From an uncultured Clostridia bacterium (GTDB lineage: Bacteria; Bacillota; Clostridia; Christensenellales; Aristaeellaceae), in NCBI GenBank assembly GCA_934647145.1, contig CAKUFB010000004.1, positions 1 through 24,771 on the forward strand: a DNA stretch of 24,771 nucleotides, given 5' to 3'. Below, piece after piece: positions 21,168 through 24,771 of the stretch. Made by a program: the position numbers and the translations under genes. Position 1 is the first letter of the stretch. Every line of letters starts with the position of its first letter. The notes beneath the pieces were generated by a model. The model was not told the DNA's origin. It did no database searches and saw nothing but the letters and a program-made list of their open reading frames with translations.

Positions 21168-22202
21168 TTATTTTGCCTGCCCCGGCTCGTCGTCCTTGTT
21201 CACGTCGAGTATGTCCTGGGCGGTGATGCGCATGAGCTCCTCGGTGGTCACGTCCTGCATCGCGGCGAGGCGGTTGGCCTGGCACACCAGCACCTTCTCG
21301 AACAGGTTGCGCACGCCGCGCGCGTTGCCGAAGGAGATGGAGTTGGTGTTCGCGTCCACGAGCAGCTGGCGAAGCTCGTCGTCCGCGTCCGCGTCGATCT
21401 GATACTTGCCCTTCTTGCACTGCAGGTTGAAGATGGCCAGCATCTCGTCGATCGTGTAGTCGTCGAAGTGCAGGTAGCGGTTGAAGCGGGACTCAAGGCC
21501 GGGGTTGGAGTGGATGAAGGCGTCCATCAGGCCGTCGTACCCGGCCACGATAACCACCAGATCCTCGCGGTGATCCTCCATGGCCTTGAGCAGAGTGTCG
21601 ATGGCCTCCTGGCCGAAGTCGTTTTCCGCGCCGCCCGAGAGCGTGTAGGCCTCGTCGATGAACAGCACGCCGCCCAGCGCCTTGCCGATGACCTCGCTGG
21701 TCTTGGTCGCGGTCTGACCCACGTAGCCCGCCACCAGGCCGCTGCGGTCCACCTCGACCAGCTGCCCCTTGGACAGAATGCCCAGGCACCTGTACACGCG
21801 CGCCATCAGCCGGGCGATCATGGTCTTGCCGGTGCCGGGATTGCCGGAGAACACCATGTGCAGCGACATGTCCACATTGGGCAGGCCGTGCTCCTGGCGC
21901 ATTTTCCAGACGGTCATCATGTTGATGAGGTTGCTGACCTCTTTTTTCACACCCTCCAGGCCGATGTAGCCGGCAAGCTCCGCCTTGAGCTCGTCGATGG
22001 TCTCGGTCTTTTCCTCCTCGGGAGCCGGTTCAGGCTTCGCGGGCGCGTCGGCCCGCTGCTTTTTCTCGACCTGCTCCATCTGCGGCGCGCCCCAGAAATC
22101 GCTGCCAACGCCGCCCAGGCCGCGCTCGCTCTTCAGGCTGCGCTCGGTCAGGCCGCGGATGATCTCGTATTGCTTCAGGATGATTTCGTCTTTGCGATCC
22201 AT
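21168..22202 (-). CDS. AAA+ ATPase of the CbxX/CfxQ (SpoVK-like) family
   Basis: 344 residues. A charged N-terminal region of about 70 residues (Ala/Pro/Glu-rich linker at 50-68) precedes one AAA+ domain. Walker A GNPGTGKT is at 120-127, pore-proximal GYVGQTATKT at 159-168, Walker B VLFIDEAYTL at 179-188, sensor-1 VIVAGY, and an arginine finger region NPGLESRFNRYLHF. This is the CbxX/CfxQ group, which includes SpoVK of Bacillus (spore maturation) and Rubisco activases. Without the rest of a pathway the specific role is unclear; sporulation is a guess supported by the organism. AAGGAGTTCACC precedes the ATG. It follows the MFS gene by 10 nt on the same strand and is probably co-transcribed with it. 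Confidence 0.88.
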   Translation of the reverse strand: MDRKDEIILKQYEIIRGLTERSLKSERGLGGVGSDFWGAPQMEQVEKKQRADAPAKPEPAPEEEKTETIDELKAELAGYIGLEGVKKEVSNLINMMTVWKMRQEHGLPNVDMSLHMVFSGNPGTGKTMIARLMARVYRCLGILSKGQLVEVDRSGLVAGYVGQTATKTSEVIGKALGGVLFIDEAYTLSGGAENDFGQEAIDTLLKAMEDHREDLVVIVAGYDGLMDAFIHSNPGLESRFNRYLHFDDYTIDEMLAIFNLQCKKGKYQIDADADDELRQLLVDANTNSISFGNARGVRNLFEKVLVCQANRLAAMQDVTTEELMRITAQDILDVNKDDEPGQAK

Positions 22203-22212
22203 GGTGAACTCC

Positions 22213-23544
22213 TTATTCGTTGCTGTCGTCGGGCGTCATGCTTTTGTACCTGGCGAAGACCAGGCAGGCCACGGCCACCTGCATCAGCGCCTCGAACCAC
22301 ATCAGCACCTGCACGCTGCCGAACTGCCTGCCCAGCAGCGTGACGGACAGGCTCGGGAAGCGCCCCACGAACCAGGTGCCGCACATCATGCCCAGAAAGG
22401 CGGCCAGGTTGGCGGTGATGGTATTGAAGGCGATGTAGTTGGTCTGATCCTCCCGGGGCATGTTCAGGAAGCTCATGTTGGAATAGGCGATGTTCATGCC
22501 CATCATGATGACGTGCTGGCTCAGGCGCACGGCGGTCAGCAGCCACAGGTAATTGCCTGCGGTCACGCAGGAATAGGCCAGCACGGTGGGCGCGGTCATC
22601 AAAAGCGAGGCGGCGAAGGTGCGCAGCCAGCCAAACCGGCGGATGAACCGCTGCCAGTAGCGCATGAGCAGAATCATGCACACGGGATAGCACAGGTTCA
22701 GGAACTGGATCAGCGTGTAGCTGACCTTCACGTCGTTGACCAGGTAGTAGTTGAGCGCGGAGGCCGGCACGTTGGCGCCGAAGGTATACAGGAAGACCAC
22801 CAGCATGGTCAGCATGAACTTTTTGTGGGAAAGCGGTTTGGTCACGATGTCGCGCAGGCGGGGGTGCGCGCCGCTGCGCTCATAGGGGTACTCGACCGGG
22901 CTCAAGAGCACGGCGATTTCGACGAGCGCCAGCACGTAGCCCAGCAGGCGCAGGATGACGATGACCGTCTGGGCGTAGGGCGAGGCGCTGAACGCGTCCG
23001 CCACGGCCGAGAAGATCAGCGCGAACGCATAGCACAGCAGGCCCGAGATGGCCGAGGAGGCGGAAAAGTACTCGGCGCGGATTTCGTTGGGGATGAAGTG
23101 CAGGTGCCAGGCGGTATAGCCGCTGGAAAACAGCGCGCTGACGATGTTCGCGGCGAACACGATCACCACGAACAGGATCATCTTGAGCTGCTGGTCGCGC
23201 ACGAGCATGGGCATGAGCGTGACGCCCAGTATGTTCAGCGTGTGGTAGGCCAGCCGCCCGCCCGCGAGCACCCACCTTCGCTTCTCAAAGCGCTCCAGGA
23301 TGCTGGGCGAAAACACGGAAAACAGGTTGGCGATGAAGGGAACAAACGAAATAATACCGACCTTGACCAGGTCGATGCCGTTGGCGATCAGAAAGCTGGT
23401 GTAAAACAGGCCGCCCGTCAGGATGCTGACCAGCGAGGTCAGAAGCGAACTGGTCAGCATGACGCAGCGGCCCTTCGCCCGCTCATCCTTCAGGTTAAAC
23501 AGAAAATGCAGCCGGCTGTTCTTCAGGCGTGTCAGCACGCGCAT
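22213..23544 (-). CDS. MFS-type membrane transporter
   Basis: 443 residues with about twelve hydrophobic helices and an MFS-like layout: a cytoplasmic N-terminus (MRVLTRLKNSRLHFLFNLKD), helix 1-2 region (LLTSLVSILTGGLFYTSFLI), and an ERFEKRRWVL loop between helices 2 and 3 that corresponds to the MFS signature loop. A long central loop is near residues 200-215. The substrate is unknown. The ATG at 23544 is chosen because AGAGG lies 7 nt upstream; an in-frame ATG at 23607 would fall inside the promoter. The AAA+ gene follows after 10 nt, an unusual pairing. Confidence in the general class is good, in the substrate none. Confidence 0.85.
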   Translation of the reverse strand: MRVLTRLKNSRLHFLFNLKDERAKGRCVMLTSSLLTSLVSILTGGLFYTSFLIANGIDLVKVGIISFVPFIANLFSVFSPSILERFEKRRWVLAGGRLAYHTLNILGVTLMPMLVRDQQLKMILFVVIVFAANIVSALFSSGYTAWHLHFIPNEIRAEYFSASSAISGLLCYAFALIFSAVADAFSASPYAQTVIVILRLLGYVLALVEIAVLLSPVEYPYERSGAHPRLRDIVTKPLSHKKFMLTMLVVFLYTFGANVPASALNYYLVNDVKVSYTLIQFLNLCYPVCMILLMRYWQRFIRRFGWLRTFAASLLMTAPTVLAYSCVTAGNYLWLLTAVRLSQHVIMMGMNIAYSNMSFLNMPREDQTNYIAFNTITANLAAFLGMMCGTWFVGRFPSLSVTLLGRQFGSVQVLMWFEALMQVAVACLVFARYKSMTPDDSNE

Positions 23545-23578
23545 CACCCATCCTCTTCGCGGAAGAATTTCCCCAGTC

Positions 23579-23607
23579 AGTATAGCACCCATCCGCGCGG
23601 CTGTCAA
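23579..23607 (-). promoter_or_regulatory. Consensus SigA promoter of the MFS-AAA+ operon
   Basis: On the minus strand a perfect -35 TTGACA (plus 23602-23607) and a -10 TATACT (plus 23579-23584) are exactly 17 nt apart. Transcription would start near 23572, a leader of about 28 nt before the ATG at 23544. Confidence 0.85.
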
Positions 23608-23739
23608 TCAGAAATACCTGCCCCGCGCGCAAAAGCAGGCGGTGCTAGCGCCGGCCAAGCGAATCCTTCGGGCATAGATTAGGGCCTCAGGATTCTTCGT
23701 TTGCGGAAAACTCGAGGCGGTACCCCACAAGGATTACGG

Positions 23740-23850
23740 CCGGGCAGTGCCCGGAGCCACTTGCTGCCGCCGGATAGAACACGAATCCGGGAGCCATAGA
23801 TTGGAGCTCCCGGATTCTTCGGTTTTTCGGAATTCTCCGAAAAACTCAAG
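23740..23850 (+). repeat. Family D repeat, copy D4
   Basis: GGGCAGTGCCCGGAGCCACT and TTGCTGCCGCCGGATAGAAC precede a perfect 12-bp stem GAATCCGGGAGC (23783-23794) / GCTCCCGGATTC (23806-23817) with loop CATAGATTGGA. TTTTTCGGA/TCCGAAAAA (about 23823-23844) follows, as in D1 but with changed, still paired, bases. Confidence 0.75.
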
Positions 23851-23891
23851 TCGGCGTTGCCGACTCGGCAAAGCCGATACCCGCTGCCGCC

Positions 23892-23975
23892 GGTCGGCAG
23901 TGCCGACAGCCACTTTGCTGCCGCCGGACAGAACACGAATCCGGGAGCCATAAATTAAAGCTCCCGGATTCTTCG
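23892..23975 (+). repeat. Family D repeat, copy D5
   Basis: GTCGGCAGTGCCGACAGCCAC and GCTGCCGCCGGACAGAACAC precede a 12-bp stem GAATCCGGGAGC (23937-23948) / GCTCCCGGATTC (23960-23971) with loop CATAAATTAAA. It is a close relative of D4, 150 bp away, and stops after the first hairpin, where family C begins. Confidence 0.75.
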
Positions 23976-23990
23976 TTTAGGAACCCCACC

Positions 23991-24035
23991 GCCTGTGTCA
24001 CAGGCACCTCCCCTTTCAGGGGAGGCCAGACTGTC
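23991..24035 (+). repeat. Family C repeat, copy 2
   Basis: Stems GCCTGTG/CACAGGC (23991-24005) and CCTCCCC/GGGGAGG (24007-24025), then the tail CCAGACTGTC (24026-24035), identical to copy 1. Both stems differ in sequence from copy 1. It is followed by CCGGGAGAGCTCGAGAGG, a module also found in families A and B. Confidence 0.65.
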
Positions 24036-24128
24036 AAAAAACCCCGGGAGAGCTCGAGAGGCGCTGAGGTATCGCGGCTGTGCTTCCACTCAGTTCAGGA
24101 GCGCATTGCTTGAGGCTTCGCGGCAGCA

Positions 24129-24191
24129 AGTGTTTTCCGGGAGAGCTCGAGAGGCGCCTTTTTCAAAAAGGCGGCCTCTCGAACGTATCCT
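24129..24191 (-). repeat. Family A gene-end repeat, copy 5 (after the ABC permease)
   Basis: On the minus strand, 9 nt after the stop, the hairpin 24147-24182 has outer TCGAGAGG/CCTCTCGA and inner GCCTTTTT/AAAAAGGC, followed by CTCTCCCGGAAAACACTT. The distal GATCC and CCCCGAATG tags are missing or replaced. Confidence 0.72.
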
Positions 24192-24771
24192 TTATTCCGT
24201 GCGCAGCGCGACGACGGGGTCTTTGCGGGCGGCGACGCCGGAGGGAATCAGGCCGGCGATGAAGGTGAGCAGCATGCTGATGAGCACCAGGATGACTGCG
24301 CCGGCGGGGGGCAGGATGGCGTTGAGCGCGCCGATACCGGTCAGGTGGTGCAGGATCAGGTTGATGACCTGGTTGAGCAGCAGCGTGATGCCGATGCCCA
24401 GCGCGCCGGAGACGAAGCCCACCAGCAGCGTTTCCGCGTTGAAGACGTGGGACACGTCGCGGCGGGAGGCGCCGATCGCGCGCAGGATACCGATTTCCTT
24501 GGTGCGCTCGAGCACCGAGATGTAGGTGATGATGCCGATCATGATCGAGGAGACCACCAGCGAGATGGCCACGAAGGCGATCAGCACGTAGGAAATGGCG
24601 TTGATGATGGTGGTGATCGAGGACATGAGCAGCGCCACGTAGTCGGTGTAGGAGATCTGGTCGGCCTCGGCGGTCTGCTCGTTGTAGCGGGAGATGAGGT
24701 CGGAGATTTTGTCCTTGTCTTCGAAGGTGGCGGCGTAGAGGCTGATGGTGGAGGGCGAATTCTCGTCCTGC
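24192..24771 (-). CDS. FtsX/MacB-type ABC transporter permease, C-terminal part (truncated by the window edge)
   Basis: 192 residues of a larger gene whose 5' part lies beyond the window. It reads without interruption from the edge (DENSPSTISLYAATFEDKDK) into a membrane domain with the FtsX/MacB core: SYVLIAFVAISLVVSSIMIG, the diagnostic ISVLERTKEIGILRAIGASRRD, a helix at TLLVGFVSGALGIGITLLL, and the last helix with AGLIPSGVAARKDPVVALRTE. The segment before the first helix resembles the clostridial group in which an ATPase and this permease are fused, often called macrolide-export-type, so the whole protein may be a fusion. Transported substrate not known. Confidence 0.9.
   Translation of the reverse strand, partial: QDENSPSTISLYAATFEDKDKISDLISRYNEQTAEADQISYTDYVALLMSSITTIINAISYVLIAFVAISLVVSSIMIGIITYISVLERTKEIGILRAIGASRRDVSHVFNAETLLVGFVSGALGIGITLLLNQVINLILHHLTGIGALNAILPPAGAVILVLISMLLTFIAGLIPSGVAARKDPVVALRTE

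Noticed and set aside
20690..23975. Family D hairpins as tRNAs, integron attC sites or a riboswitch
   Set aside because: No cloverleaf, no integrase or cassette-like gene order, and copies lie after genes or in front of a gene with its own consensus promoter downstream of them.

Overview
The window comes from a high-GC, endospore-forming member of the Firmicutes, most likely a gut-type Clostridia lineage. The call rests on spo0A, a complete spoIIAA-spoIIAB-sigF operon, a SpoVK/CbxX-like AAA+ ATPase, good Shine-Dalgarno sites, SigA-type promoters and GC-rich third codon positions. There is no rRNA, tRNA, CRISPR array, transposase or prophage. Genus-level placement is not possible from the sequence alone.

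Layout: rarA and tlyA (196-2337), replication-stress and RNA-modification housekeeping; a GH36-type alpha-galactosidase and a MATE exporter (2684-6025); spo0A on the minus strand (6254-7012), divergent from a YesM/YesN-like two-component system (7216-9971). That pair is followed by a solute-binding protein and two sugar-type ABC permeases with no ATPase (10275-13626). Next come a tiny Cys-rich DUF1540-like protein (minus) and the spoIIA operon (14092-15904), then an iron-dependent alcohol dehydrogenase (16063-17286). A surface protein with a very long Pro-Thr repeat and a sortase-like tail follows (17479-18876), then a 64-residue membrane protein, a GDPD phosphodiesterase overlapping mntP (19316-20688), a minus-strand MFS/AAA+ pair (21168-23544), and the C-terminal end of an FtsX-type ABC permease cut by the window edge.

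How the genes work together: the histidine kinase and AraC-type regulator probably sense and control the adjacent carbohydrate transporter, which would use an ATPase encoded elsewhere. The alpha-galactosidase could process imported galactosides. Spo0A is the expected activator of the spoIIA operon, which has a SigH-like promoter with correct spacing.

The most unusual content is between the genes. Nearly every long intergenic space is filled by dispersed multi-hairpin repeats of at least four families (called A-D here). Their stems change sequence between copies while keeping base pairing, and their loops and flanks stay conserved. All five full copies of family A lie at the 3' end of a gene in the same orientation relative to that gene, and in one copy the hairpin loop is the stop codon. 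Family D keeps a constant 11-nt loop inside a variable 12-bp stem. Family B occurs as an inverted pair around the two permease genes. This looks like a set of structured, gene-end-associated repeats acting as terminators, mRNA 3' stabilisers or mobile elements. The pattern is read directly from the sequence; the function is inference.
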